Part shown: positions 19,664 to 27,956 of the stretch, piece after piece | Layout: every line of letters starts with the position of its first letter | How positions within the stretch are numbered: the first letter of the stretch is position 1 | Source: Streptococcus penaeicida | Lineage (GTDB): Bacteria > Bacillota > Bacilli > Lactobacillales > Streptococcaceae | Assembly (NCBI RefSeq): GCF_002887775.1 | Contig: NZ_LOCM01000030.1 | Location: 62,001 to 126,000, forward strand | DNA length: 64,000 nucleotides | Direction: 5' to 3' | Translations under genes and position numbers: made by a program | Notes under the pieces: generated by a model | The model's database searches: none | What the model was told of the DNA's origin: nothing | The model's input: only the letters and a program-made list of their open reading frames with translations

Positions 19664-20394
19664 TGATTAAAGGGATTCTCTTTGATAAAGATGGTACCCT
19701 AATTGATTTTTTTAAACTTTGGCAACCAGCAATAGAACCAGTCCTTCATCGTATTATGGATGATTATGACTTGCTTCCTTATGCCTATTACCTACCAAAG
19801 TTGGAAAAGGCTATTGGCTATGAAAATGGCAAGATTGATCCAGAGGGAGCCATAGCTTGGAAACCCTATCAACTGATTGCTGAGGATTTGGGAGAAATCA
19901 TCAAGGAAAAGCATGAGACTATTGATTATCAATTGCTCATTCATCGCTTACAAAATTATTTCACCGAAGCAGTTGCATCATTTCAGGGGAAAATTCCAAC
20001 TTTTACCGATATGGTTTCACTTTTTACAACATTGAAGGAACAGGACATTGCTATTGGTATTGTGACAACAGATACCTTCTTGTCGACCTGGCAATGTATG
20101 GAAGAACTAGGACTTGACCATTTCATTTCCTTTATTGGAACTTCTGATAATAGTCGACCAATCAAGCCGGATGGCGCCTTGGTTGAACAGGCAGCCTCTC
20201 TCTGGGGCTGTCAGCCGTCAGAAATAGTTGTGGTCGGAGATACCCCAAATGACATGCGTTTTGCTAAAAATGGCAAAGCAGTAGCTATTGGTGTAACCAG
20301 TGGAACAGCTGATGCTGAGAGCTTATCTCTATACACATCCTATGTGATTCCATCTGTGGCTGAATTACTGCCACTAATAGAACAAATAAACTGA
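19663..20394 (+). CDS. HAD superfamily hydrolase, phosphatase-like
   Basis: About 243 residues. HAD motifs are plain: FDKDGTLIDF (nucleophile and acid aspartates), VTTDT as motif II, a lysine in IKPDGALVEQ, and VVGDTPNDMRFAKNG as motif IV. The helical cap suggests a phosphoglycolate-phosphatase-like small-molecule phosphatase. The ATG at 19663 is preferred over that at 19660 because GGAGGT lies at 19651-19656; it overlaps the upstream TGA by one base, so translation is coupled. In this operon it would release phosphate from the product of the PHP enzyme. That step is inferred from order only. Confidence 0.85.
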   Translation: MIKGILFDKDGTLIDFFKLWQPAIEPVLHRIMDDYDLLPYAYYLPKLEKAIGYENGKIDPEGAIAWKPYQLIAEDLGEIIKEKHETIDYQLLIHRLQNYFTEAVASFQGKIPTFTDMVSLFTTLKEQDIAIGIVTTDTFLSTWQCMEELGLDHFISFIGTSDNSRPIKPDGALVEQAASLWGCQPSEIVVVGDTPNDMRFAKNGKAVAIGVTSGTADAESLSLYTSYVIPSVAELLPLIEQIN

Positions 20395-20406
20395 AAGAGG
20401 CCTCCA

Positions 20407-21510
20407 GTGGCAAAAATTGAATTAAAACATATTAATAAAATATATGAGGACACTAAAGCTGTCGATGATTTTAATCTGGTCATTGATGACAAGGAATTTA
20501 TTATCTTTGTTGGACCTTCTGGTTGTGGTAAATCAACAACGCTTAGAATGATTGCTGGGCTGGAAGACATTTCTTCAGGTGACCTCTTAATTGATGATCA
20601 GAAGATTAATCACCTTAGTCCAAGTGACCGGGATATTGCCATGGTTTTTCAAAACTATGCTCTCTATCCTCATATGACCGTTCGCAATAACATTGCTTAT
20701 AGTTTGAAAATTAGGGGTATGAGCAAGGCTGATATCAATGATAAGGTTGAAGAAGTTTCCAAAATTCTAAAATTAGATTCATACCTTGATCGCAAACCAG
20801 GTCAATTATCAGGGGGCCAAAAACAGCGTGTTGACATGGGGCGGGCTATGGTTCGTCATCCTAAAGTATTCTTAATGGATGAGCCTTTATCCAATCTAGA
20901 TGCTAAATTGCGTGGGGAAATGCGCTTAGAAATTGCCAGTCTTTATCAGAAATTGGATGCGACATTTATCTATGTCACTCACGATCAAACGGAAGCTATG
21001 ACCTTGGGGACACGTATTGTTGTTATGCGTGATGGTCGCATCCAACAGATTGACAGTCCAAAAAATCTTTTTGACCATCCGGCAAACCTCTTTGTCGCTG
21101 GCTTTATTGGGACGCCCCCAATGAATTTTCTTGATGCCAAGCTAGATCGTGAAGCAAACTTTACTTACCTTTTAACAGATTTCCATGAGCAAGAAATCAG
21201 CCCAGAAAAAGCTCAGCTATTTGAAGAAAGAGGAGCCTTTGGGAAAAATCTTATCGTTGGTATTAGAGCAAATGATGTCATACTTAGTCGAGAAGTGCAT
21301 CCAGGCTATTTAGTTGGTAAAGTTAGAGTTTATGAAATGCTTGGTGAAGATGCCATCGTCCATGTTCGTTTAGAAGCAAGTAAAAAAGATTTAGTTGTTA
21401 AATCTTCTGCTAAAGATATTTATCAGGTTGATGAGACGGTTTACTTGGGATTCCCTGAAGATGCCCTCTACCTTTTTGACAAGGCATCTGAAATAGCACT
21501 TGTTAATTAA
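20407..21510 (+). CDS. ABC transporter ATP-binding protein (UgpC/MsmK-like)
   Basis: 367 residues. Walker A GPSGCGKST, Q-loop, signature [14 protein letters not shown] and Walker B VFLMDEPLSNLD are intact. The C-terminal 130 residues form the TOBE/OB regulatory domain of the CUT1 importers. It energises the two permeases at 15088 and 15981. It starts at GTG 20407 with AAAGAGG ahead. It is the last gene of the operon and is followed by a perfect terminator. A dedicated ATPase is notable because many streptococcal CUT1 importers share MsmK. Confidence 0.92.
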   Translation: MAKIELKHINKIYEDTKAVDDFNLVIDDKEFIIFVGPSGCGKSTTLRMIAGLEDISSGDLLIDDQKINHLSPSDRDIAMVFQNYALYPHMTVRNNIAYSLKIRGMSKADINDKVEEVSKILKLDSYLDRKPGQLSGGQKQRVDMGRAMVRHPKVFLMDEPLSNLDAKLRGEMRLEIASLYQKLDATFIYVTHDQTEAMTLGTRIVVMRDGRIQQIDSPKNLFDHPANLFVAGFIGTPPMNFLDAKLDREANFTYLLTDFHEQEISPEKAQLFEERGAFGKNLIVGIRANDVILSREVHPGYLVGKVRVYEMLGEDAIVHVRLEASKKDLVVKSSAKDIYQVDETVYLGFPEDALYLFDKASEIALVN

Positions 21511-21515
21511 GACAT

Positions 21516-21542
21516 AAAAAAAGCCTATGACTAGGCTTTTTT
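21516..21542 (+). terminator. Terminator of the Ugp-like operon
   Basis: AAAAAAGCCTA, TGAC loop, TAGGCTTTTTT: perfect intrinsic terminator. Confidence 0.9.
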
Positions 21543-21573
21543 CATTGTGTTTGGCTTTTGGTATTTGATGTTT

Positions 21574-22746
21574 TTAGAGGCCGCCGATAAATGCTTGAAC
21601 TAATTGTTTGTAGTCGTAATTTCCAGTATCATCTGAAGTATCAACTGTCCATTCGCCAGTGTCAGTATCTCTAGTTAAATTGATTTCGTAGCCTTCACCA
21701 TCCATGTATTCAGGTGTGGCAATTTTAGCACCATCATAACGAGTATGAACATTTTCAAAGATATATTTTTCCGCATCTTTATAGAGGGCATCATAATCTG
21801 AGAAGTTATCCCCTTTATGTTTATCGATGTACTCATTTTTTAAACTGTCGGTGTCAAGATCTTTGAAATTGATAATTGACGGTTTAATAGCTACTTTAGC
21901 TGAAGTTGGTAAGTAGTCGATAATTGTGGTTTCAATTTGAGCCCGTTTTGAGTTTGCTGTAATGTATTGTTGTGCAAATTTTTCAGCGTCACTATCACTT
22001 GGTTGGTAATATGACCAGCCGCTTTTAGCTGATTCAATAAAGGCTTTCATATAAGTTGCCTTATCTTCATCAGCTTTGTTTGCTAATTTCCACTCTTTAT
22101 CTTTATTGTTTGATTTTTTCTTAGCAAGAAGTTCCACTTGGGCTCCACCAGTGGTACTTGCTGCTTCCGCATCAGAACCATCAACAGTTGCACTACCGTC
22201 TAAGAAAGTTTGAGTAACAAAAGTCTTGGCAAGCTCTTTCACTTTTTCTGAATTATCTGGGTATTTTGCTGCATTTACAGGGATTTTAATTTCTTCTTCA
22301 TCTTCACCAATTGGTGCGGCATCAATAAGAAGGTCGTATTTTTTCTCTTTTTTATCGACTTCATAGACAACATAACCTGTTTTAGAACGGCCTTTTGAAA
22401 CTTTACCATAAGTGAGTGTTTTAAAATGATCTAGACTATCATAGACATTTTCTGGTTCTAAGTCTTCGTCTTCATCTTTTGTTGCTAAAGTGAAGTTATC
22501 TTGTCCATAAGTAATACTCTCATCACCATTGTTCGTTAATTTAACTTGAAGTGCTAAGAAACCTTTAGATGAACTTGAAGGTGTTAAGTCTTTAGAAGTG
22601 ATATATTCGCCATCAAGAACTTTTACTTCTAAACCACTTTTAGTGGTAGAAGTGTCTTTTCCATTAGTACTTGAGCCACCACAGGCACCTAGTACGAGAA
22701 CTGAAGTTAATGTTAATAATCCTAAACCAATTTTGTTTTTTTTCAT
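21574..22746 (-). CDS. Lipoprotein with DUF4352-like and DUF5105-like regions
   Basis: 390 residues. The signal peptide ends in LGAC (Cys 22), so it is a surface lipoprotein. Residues about 38-155 look like an immunoglobulin-like DUF4352 domain (LALQVKLTNNGDESITYG), and the C-terminal 220 residues resemble the DUF5105 region found in streptococcal and lactobacillal lipoproteins. The protein is acidic, and the linkers are rich in Ser, Thr and Asp. RBS AGGAGAAAGG precedes the ATG. No function is established. It stands alone, convergent with the Ugp-like operon. Confidence 0.7.
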   Translation of the reverse strand: MKKNKIGLGLLTLTSVLVLGACGGSSTNGKDTSTTKSGLEVKVLDGEYITSKDLTPSSSSKGFLALQVKLTNNGDESITYGQDNFTLATKDEDEDLEPENVYDSLDHFKTLTYGKVSKGRSKTGYVVYEVDKKEKKYDLLIDAAPIGEDEEEIKIPVNAAKYPDNSEKVKELAKTFVTQTFLDGSATVDGSDAEAASTTGGAQVELLAKKKSNNKDKEWKLANKADEDKATYMKAFIESAKSGWSYYQPSDSDAEKFAQQYITANSKRAQIETTIIDYLPTSAKVAIKPSIINFKDLDTDSLKNEYIDKHKGDNFSDYDALYKDAEKYIFENVHTRYDGAKIATPEYMDGEGYEINLTRDTDTGEWTVDTSDDTGNYDYKQLVQAFIGGL

Positions 22747-23190
22747 AAACCTTTCTCCTAAACTTTTCTTGAAGCGTTATCTCGTTTCCTAATGAAAACT
22801 ATAGATCGGCCAACTTTGCAAAATTAAAATTGCTAGACTATATGCATGTTATTAAAATATCTTATCCATTTAAACAATGAAAAAAATAAAATTTTAATCC
22901 CATTCTTATTTATCAAAGCAATAAGATTGCTTCTGCTTTCTTGAAAAGAAAGACAGCTTTTCAAAAACATCATCAAATAATACCAAAACCCCCTCTAGAT
23001 TATTGTATCAACATCATGTAAGGGGTGTCAATTAAATGGTTAGGTTTTACAAATCTTTTACAATAAATCCGAATATTTGACAAATGTTTCTAGAAAATCG
23101 AATTAAAAATTTCGTACATTATGAAAAAATAATGAAAGGTGATTGGAATCGTATTGATTAGGAAAAGTTAAATCTTCTGAAAAATGATGA
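22747..23190. other. Intergenic region with a partial Pho-like hexamer array
   Basis: No gene seen. TTTACA at 23046-23051 and 23057-23062 is spaced 11 bp, and a TTGACA follows at 23077-23082, but no good -10 is found at the expected place. A weak ACCCC/GGGGT hairpin lies at about 22988-23026. Confidence 0.35.
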
Positions 23191-23252
23191 TTGACAAGTG
23201 AGTGTTCACTCACTATAATGTGTATAACAAAAAGAGTGAGTGTTTACTCACC
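23191..23252 (+). promoter_or_regulatory. Consensus promoter with two TetR-type operators
   Basis: -35 TTGACA (23191-23196) and -10 TATAAT (23214-23219) are both perfect, with a 17-base spacer. The spacer itself is the palindrome AGTGAGTGTTCACTCACT (23197-23214). A second copy, AGTGAGTGTTTACTCACC, lies at 23235-23252 just after the start site. The TetR protein encoded at 25106 is the obvious repressor. Confidence 0.85.
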
Positions 23253-23269
23253 AAGCGAAAGAGGCTTTT

Positions 23270-23985
23270 ATGGAAACTGTACTCAGTCTGACAAATGTTA
23301 GTAAAGACTATGATAAAGAGCGGATTCTTGACCAGATTAATTTTACCCTCAATAAGGGACAAATTATTGGATTGATTGGACCCTCAGGTGCTGGTAAGTC
23401 GACTATGATTAAGGTTGCACTTGGTATGGAAAAAGCCGACCAAGGCCAAGTTCAAATTTTTAACAAAAAAATGCCCAATCGTCAGGTTTTAGGCCAGTTG
23501 GGTTATATGGCACAATCGGATGCCTCTACCTTAGTCTGTCTGGTTATGAAAATTTACGCTTTTTCGGCCAAATGTTGGGTCTTCAAAAAGCTGCGCTAGC
23601 AGAATCCATTGCCCACGTAGCGGAGATTGTCGATCTGACTGATCACTTAGGCAAAATGGTCAGCGGTTATTCTGGTGGGATGAAGAGACGACTTTCTCTG
23701 GCTATTGCTCTTTTAGGGGAACCCGACTTGTTAATCTTGGATGAGCCAACTGTTGGAATTGATCCTTCATTGCGTAAACAGATTTGGCGTGAATTAAGGC
23801 TCTTGAAAGAGAAAGGGGTTGCCATTTTGGTGACCACCCATGTCATGGATGAAGCGGAAAAAACAGACTTTGTAGGTCTATTGCGAGGCGGACGAATGAT
23901 TGCTTTTGATAGTCCGGCCGAGCTCAAAAGGAGCTATCAGGTGGATAGTATTGAGGAAGTCTTTTTGAAGGCTGAGGGTGAATGA
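23270..23985 (+). pseudogene. ABC-2 exporter ATP-binding protein, frameshifted
   Basis: Restored length is 238 residues. The start is ATG 23270 (RBS GAAAGAGG). Walker A GPSGAGKST is in the first fragment; the signature SGYSGGMKRRLSLA and Walker B LLILDEPTVGID are in the second. One C missing from the CC at 23523-23524 restores QSDALYLSLSGYENLRFFG and fuses the fragments. It is the cytoplasmic subunit of an exporter whose permease overlaps its end, and it is repressed by the TetR protein of the same operon. Confidence 0.85.
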
Positions 23986-23986
23986 G

Positions 23987-25093
23987 ATGAGAGTAGTAGC
24001 GATTGTAAAAAAGGTTATCTTGGAACTTCTTCGGGATAAGCGGACAGTGGTGCTCATGTTTGTAGCCCCCATTTTTATCATGTTTTTGATGAACATCATG
24101 TTTTCGGCCGAGTCTCAGGTTGATGTTAGACTCGGGGCAGTGGGAGTTGATCCTCATTTAGTCAGCACCTTGGATAAGGCAAAACATATTGATGTGAGCG
24201 ACTTTTCTTCAGAAGAAAAAGGCCAGGCGGCTTTAAAAAATGGCCAACTAGATACTTTAATTGTTTCTTCTAAAGCGGATGGATTTAATGTGACTTACGC
24301 TAACCAAGATGTCTCTAAAACACAAGTCAGTCGACAGATTCTTAAGTCTTCTTTGATGCTTAATAAGAGTCAGGACATGAAAGAACTTTTGAAACGATTA
24401 CTTGTAGCTAATCCTAAATTGGCCATGACAGTTAATCCTAAGAAGGACAATACAAGTATCAAAGAAAAATACTTCTATGGTGATAAGGATACAGGCTTCT
24501 TTGCTAAGATGATGCCTGTACTGATTGGCTTTTTGACTTTTTTCTTTGTTTTTCTCATTTCAGGGATGGCCCTCTTAAAAGAACGCACCTCTGGCACTTT
24601 GGATCGCCTTTTGGCGACCCCTGTTAGACGGGCACAAATTGTTTTAGGCTATATGATTGCTTATGGTCTACTTGCCATGATTCAGACCTCAATCATTGTG
24701 ACCTCAGCCATCTACCTCTTGCATTTACAAGTTCTAGGCAATATTTTTCATATTATTTTGGTTAGTGAAGTCTTAGCCTTAGTTGCTTTAGCTTTTGGCA
24801 TTTTGATGTCGACCTTAGCTAAGTCAGAATTCCAGATGATGCAGTTTATCCCACTTGTTGTCCTTCCCCAACTCTTCTTTTCAGGCTTAATACCTTTGGA
24901 TTCCATGGCTAGTTGGGTGAGAACCTTAGGGAAATTCCTGCCCCTATCTTATTCAGGTCACGCTATATCAGCTGTTGTTCTTGAAGGAAAGGGACTGGAT
25001 GCCATTACCAAAGATATTGGGATTTTACTGATTTTCTTAGTAGTCTTAACAGTTGCTAATGTTATCGGCCTTAAACGTTACCGCAAAGTTTAA
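23987..25093 (+). CDS. ABC-2 type permease
   Basis: About 368 residues from the ATG at 23987, which has GAGGGTG six bases ahead; a GTG at 23978 overlaps the upstream stop. One N-terminal membrane segment (VLMFVAPIFIMFLMNIMF) precedes an extracytoplasmic domain of about 140 residues and five C-terminal segments, the YhgE/LinL-like ABC-2 arrangement. It forms an exporter with the upstream ATPase. The substrate is unknown; TetR-controlled pairs of this kind usually export drugs or lipophilic compounds. Confidence 0.85.
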   Translation: MRVVAIVKKVILELLRDKRTVVLMFVAPIFIMFLMNIMFSAESQVDVRLGAVGVDPHLVSTLDKAKHIDVSDFSSEEKGQAALKNGQLDTLIVSSKADGFNVTYANQDVSKTQVSRQILKSSLMLNKSQDMKELLKRLLVANPKLAMTVNPKKDNTSIKEKYFYGDKDTGFFAKMMPVLIGFLTFFFVFLISGMALLKERTSGTLDRLLATPVRRAQIVLGYMIAYGLLAMIQTSIIVTSAIYLLHLQVLGNIFHIILVSEVLALVALAFGILMSTLAKSEFQMMQFIPLVVLPQLFFSGLIPLDSMASWVRTLGKFLPLSYSGHAISAVVLEGKGLDAITKDIGILLIFLVVLTVANVIGLKRYRKV

Positions 25094-25105
25094 AAGGAGT
25101 TTTTT

Positions 25106-25741
25106 ATGACGGAAACCAGTTTTTACCATTATTTTACTTTGCTGGATGATGCTAAAATGCCTGCTGGCAAGCGCAAGTTGATCCTTGCTAGTCTAGAACT
25201 CTTTTCTCGACAGGGATACCATGGAACAAGCACAGCCCAGATTGCCAATCAAGCAGGCGTCAGCCAGGCAACCCTTTTTAAATACTTTAAGACTAAGGAA
25301 AAATTACTGCTAGAGATGCTTGAACCAGTCATACCAGCCCTCTTTACAGATTTTTTCATAGTGATTAAAGATATTTCGGAACTTGAAGAATTAATCCCTG
25401 TCCTCGTCCAGGACCGAATCGCCTTCATCGAGCGTAATCAGAGCATACTGACCATCTTGTTTCAAGAGGTCCAAGTCAATCCAGAATTGAAAAAGACCAT
25501 TTTGACCAGCATCCGCAAGCAAGAGATTGATACGGTATTGATGCAGTGGCATCAAAAATTGCTCAAAGCCAATCCTCAAATGGATGCAGAAGTCCCCTTC
25601 CCAATTTTTGTCCGAAGATTAACAGGCCCCATCATGACTTATGTCGTGCAAGTCTTATTCTTAGGAAGTCCATCAGGAAAACGAGAGGATGAAATAGCAC
25701 AAATCATCAAGCAAATCAAAGTTGGTCTGCTAAAAAACTAA
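25106..25741 (+). CDS. TetR/AcrR family transcriptional regulator
   Basis: 211 residues with an N-terminal TetR helix-turn-helix (about 25-70; GYHGTSTAQIANQAGVSQATLFKYFKTKEKLL) and a variable ligand-binding C-terminal domain. It is the last gene of the exporter operon and most likely represses that operon through the two operators at 23197 and 23235, so it is autoregulated. RBS AAAAGGAG. Confidence 0.9.
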   Translation: MTETSFYHYFTLLDDAKMPAGKRKLILASLELFSRQGYHGTSTAQIANQAGVSQATLFKYFKTKEKLLLEMLEPVIPALFTDFFIVIKDISELEELIPVLVQDRIAFIERNQSILTILFQEVQVNPELKKTILTSIRKQEIDTVLMQWHQKLLKANPQMDAEVPFPIFVRRLTGPIMTYVVQVLFLGSPSGKREDEIAQIIKQIKVGLLKN

Positions 25742-25743
25742 TC

Positions 25744-25797
25744 TTTACCAAACTTTTACATAAAGAGCATTAAAGATTTACATTCAAGGTATATAAT
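25744..25797 (+). promoter_or_regulatory. Pho-box-like promoter of an sRNA candidate
   Basis: Hexamer slots at 11-bp steps: TTTACC (25744), TTTACA (25755), AGCATT (25766), TTTACA (25777). -10 TATAAT begins at 25792, 15 bp after the start of the last hexamer. The geometry equals that at 14685 and 26021. Confidence 0.65.
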
Positions 25798-25803
25798 GAA
25801 GAT

Positions 25804-25935
25804 GTAGAGGGCCTTTCCTAATCCAAAAAGACTCCTCTGAATCCATAAGACAAAAAACGAATCTCTGTTTTCCTCCTAAAAAACAAAGATGAGACCAAGC
25901 CCACTGATTCCTAATCCAAAATCAGTAGGCTTTTT
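25804..25935 (+). ncRNA. Candidate phosphate-responsive CU-rich small RNA, about 130 nt
   Basis: A complete small transcription unit: the promoter at 25744-25797, start near 25804, and an intrinsic terminator at 25897-25935. No open frame with an RBS fits between. The RNA has several CU-rich runs that could pair with Shine-Dalgarno sequences: TCCTCC at about 25870, ACTCCTCT at about 25830, and TTCCTAATCCAAAA twice (25815-25828 and 25908-25921, the second in the terminator loop). This is the layout of Gram-positive sRNAs that block translation starts. It ends about 180 bases before the alkaline phosphatase gene, which has its own promoter. Confidence 0.6.
25897..25935 (+). terminator. Terminator of the sRNA candidate
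   Basis: 25897-25909 pairs with 25920-25932 with one C-A mismatch; the loop carries TTCCTAATCC and Ts follow. Confidence 0.75.
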
Positions 25936-26020
25936 ATATGCTATTGAATAAATATTATTGTTTCCATTTCCAAAGGTAAACTTAACTGGTTCTTTACCGG
26001 TTCATTAAATATTTTGAATT

Positions 26021-26074
26021 TTCACAGAACTTTTACAAAAATCCTAATGGTATTTTACAATTGAAGCCTAAAAT
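26021..26074 (+). promoter_or_regulatory. Pho-box-like promoter of the alkaline phosphatase gene
   Basis: TTCACA (26021), TTTACA (26032), CCTAAT (26043), TTTACA (26054), then -10 TAAAAT at 26069-26074. Same 11-bp steps and 15-bp offset as the two sister promoters. Confidence 0.7.
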
Positions 26075-26117
26075 AGAAATGTAGGTTATTTATTTAGGGT
26101 TATCAAAGGAGATTATG

Positions 26118-27838
26118 ATGAAAAAAGGAAAAACCTTCAAGAAATTAAGTATGCTATTGCTTGCCTCAACAATGGTTCTTGGTGCTTGTAGCAATCAAGC
26201 TAGTGGTAGCGGTCTGAAGTTAGACTTAAAGGCAGTTAATAGTAGCAGTGCTGCTAAGAAATCAGCTAACGGGAAATCCGTTCAAATGTATGATAGTAAA
26301 CGTGCAAAAACAGAAGACTATTCAAAAGTTAATGACAAGCAAGCCAAATACGTCTTTTTATTTATTGGCGACGGGATGGGGGTAACGCCAGTCACTGCAG
26401 CTGAAGATTACCTTGCTATACCAAAACCAATAAAGATGAGGTTTACCCTACTAGAATGAATTTTACAGAGATGCCTGTTATCGGTTTGAAATCTCAGTAT
26501 GATTGCCATTCTTTCATTCCAGACTCTGCCTCTACAGCAACAGCTTTTGCTTCAGGGATTAAAACGCAGACCAATACAGTTGGACTTTCGGGAGACTTTA
26601 AAAAATCCAGTGATACGGTTGCAGAAAAAGCTAAACGGGCAGGTAAATCTGTAGGAATCTTAACAACAGTAACACTTAATCATGCAACACCGGCAGCCTT
26701 TTATGCGAATGAAGAGTCCCGCTCGTCATATTATGACATCGGTTTACAAATGGCTGATTCTAACTTTGATTTCTTTGCAGGTGGATCTTTAAAAGACCGC
26801 ACTGGGGAAAATGAGGATCAAAAAGACCTTTATGATGTCATGAAAGAAAAAGGTTACAATGTTGTTGACACAAAAGCTGATGCTGAAAAAGTAAACGCTA
26901 AATCTAAGAAGACCTATATTGTTTCTGAAGAACTCCAAGATGATGGGGCTATGCCTTATCAAATCGATAAGAAAAAAGATAGTCAAGGCCTTGATGACAT
27001 GGTGAAAAAAGGGATTGAAGTCATGGAGGATGATCCTGAAGGTTTCTTCATGATGGCAGAATCTGGGAAGATTGACTGGGCTGAACATGCCAATGACGGT
27101 GCAACAGCGGTTAATGAAGTCATTGGTTTCCAAAAATCAATCCAAACAGCTATCGATTTCTATAATGAGCATCCAGATGAAACTTTAATTGTTGTCACAG
27201 CAGACCATTCAACAGGTGGTTTTACCATTGGAAATGAGTCAACAGGTTATGAAACTTACTTTGATCAATTGACAAAGCAAAAAGGGTCACAAGTTGAATT
27301 TGATAAGACTGTTACCTCAGAATTAGAGAAAAATCCAGATATGACTTTCGAAGAATTTGCACCAAAAATTGAAGAATTCTTTGGTTTAAAACTTGATAAG
27401 AGTGCCCCTTCAGAAAAAGTAAGTGTTGAGCAAGAAGAGGACTATCTTAAAAAACAAGAAGAAAACAGATCGCTTTGTTCACAAGAAGAATACAAAGCTT
27501 TAGAAGATGCCTTTGAAGAATCTAAAAAAGCTCCAGAACAACAAAATACTAATTATGGCGAGTACATTCCTGTATCCATCACAGCAACTCGCATCTTAGA
27601 TAAAAAAGCAGGACTTGCTTGGTCAACAACAGACCATTCTGGTGAAAAAGTTCCTGTCTATGCCATGGGTTCAGGTGCAATCATGTTTGATGGTGAATAT
27701 GATGATACCGATGTCGCTATTCGTGTTGCGGAAGCCATGGGCTTTAATGGCAAGGATTCAAAAGCTAATAAAAAAGTCGAAAAGAAAGCTCAAAAACCTA
27801 GTGGAGTTGGGCTAGAAGCACCAAAAGATAAAGAATAA
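26118..27838 (+). pseudogene. phoA: Secreted alkaline phosphatase (lipoprotein), frameshifted
   Basis: Restored length is about 573 residues. A lipoprotein signal ends in LGAC (Cys 24 from this start), so the enzyme is on the cell surface. Family motifs are FIGDGMG (metal aspartate), PDSASTATAFASG (nucleophile serine), and the later SGKIDWAEHANDG and TADHSTGG metal ligands, with a final TTDHSGE. The frame breaks at the A run 26424-26427: one A restores AIPKTNKDEVYPTRMNF. ATG 26118 is better placed than 26115 with respect to AAAGGAG. It releases phosphate from organic monoesters outside the cell, matching the Pho-like promoter. Confidence 0.9.
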
Positions 27839-27844
27839 TTTTTT

Positions 27845-27879
27845 AAAGAAATTCCTTCATCAGGAGGAGTTTCTTTTTG
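27845..27879 (+). terminator. phoA terminator
   Basis: AAAGAAA/TTTCTTT stem with an inner TTCCT/AGGAG helix, followed by Ts. Confidence 0.75.
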
Positions 27880-27895
27880 TATGACTTTTTCATTT

Positions 27896-27928
27896 GGTCA
27901 TATTCAGGTCATATTTCTGTTTTATACT
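27896..27928 (+). promoter_or_regulatory. HssR box and -10 of the heme-efflux operon
   Basis: GGTCATATT at 27896-27904 and again at 27907-27915 (two-base gap, CA), with -10 TATACT at 27923-27928. The known staphylococcal HssR site is GTTCATATT-N2-GTTCATATT, so each half differs by one base and the spacing is identical. Confidence 0.85.
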
Positions 27929-27956
27929 GACTGTAAGAAATGCAGGAGGTATAAAG

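Noticed and set aside
25744..25797. CiaR sites controlling the sRNA (csRNA type)
   Set aside because: The hexamers are TTTACA-like, not TTTAAG-N5-TTTAAG, and the same array precedes an alkaline phosphatase gene, which favours a Pho regulator.
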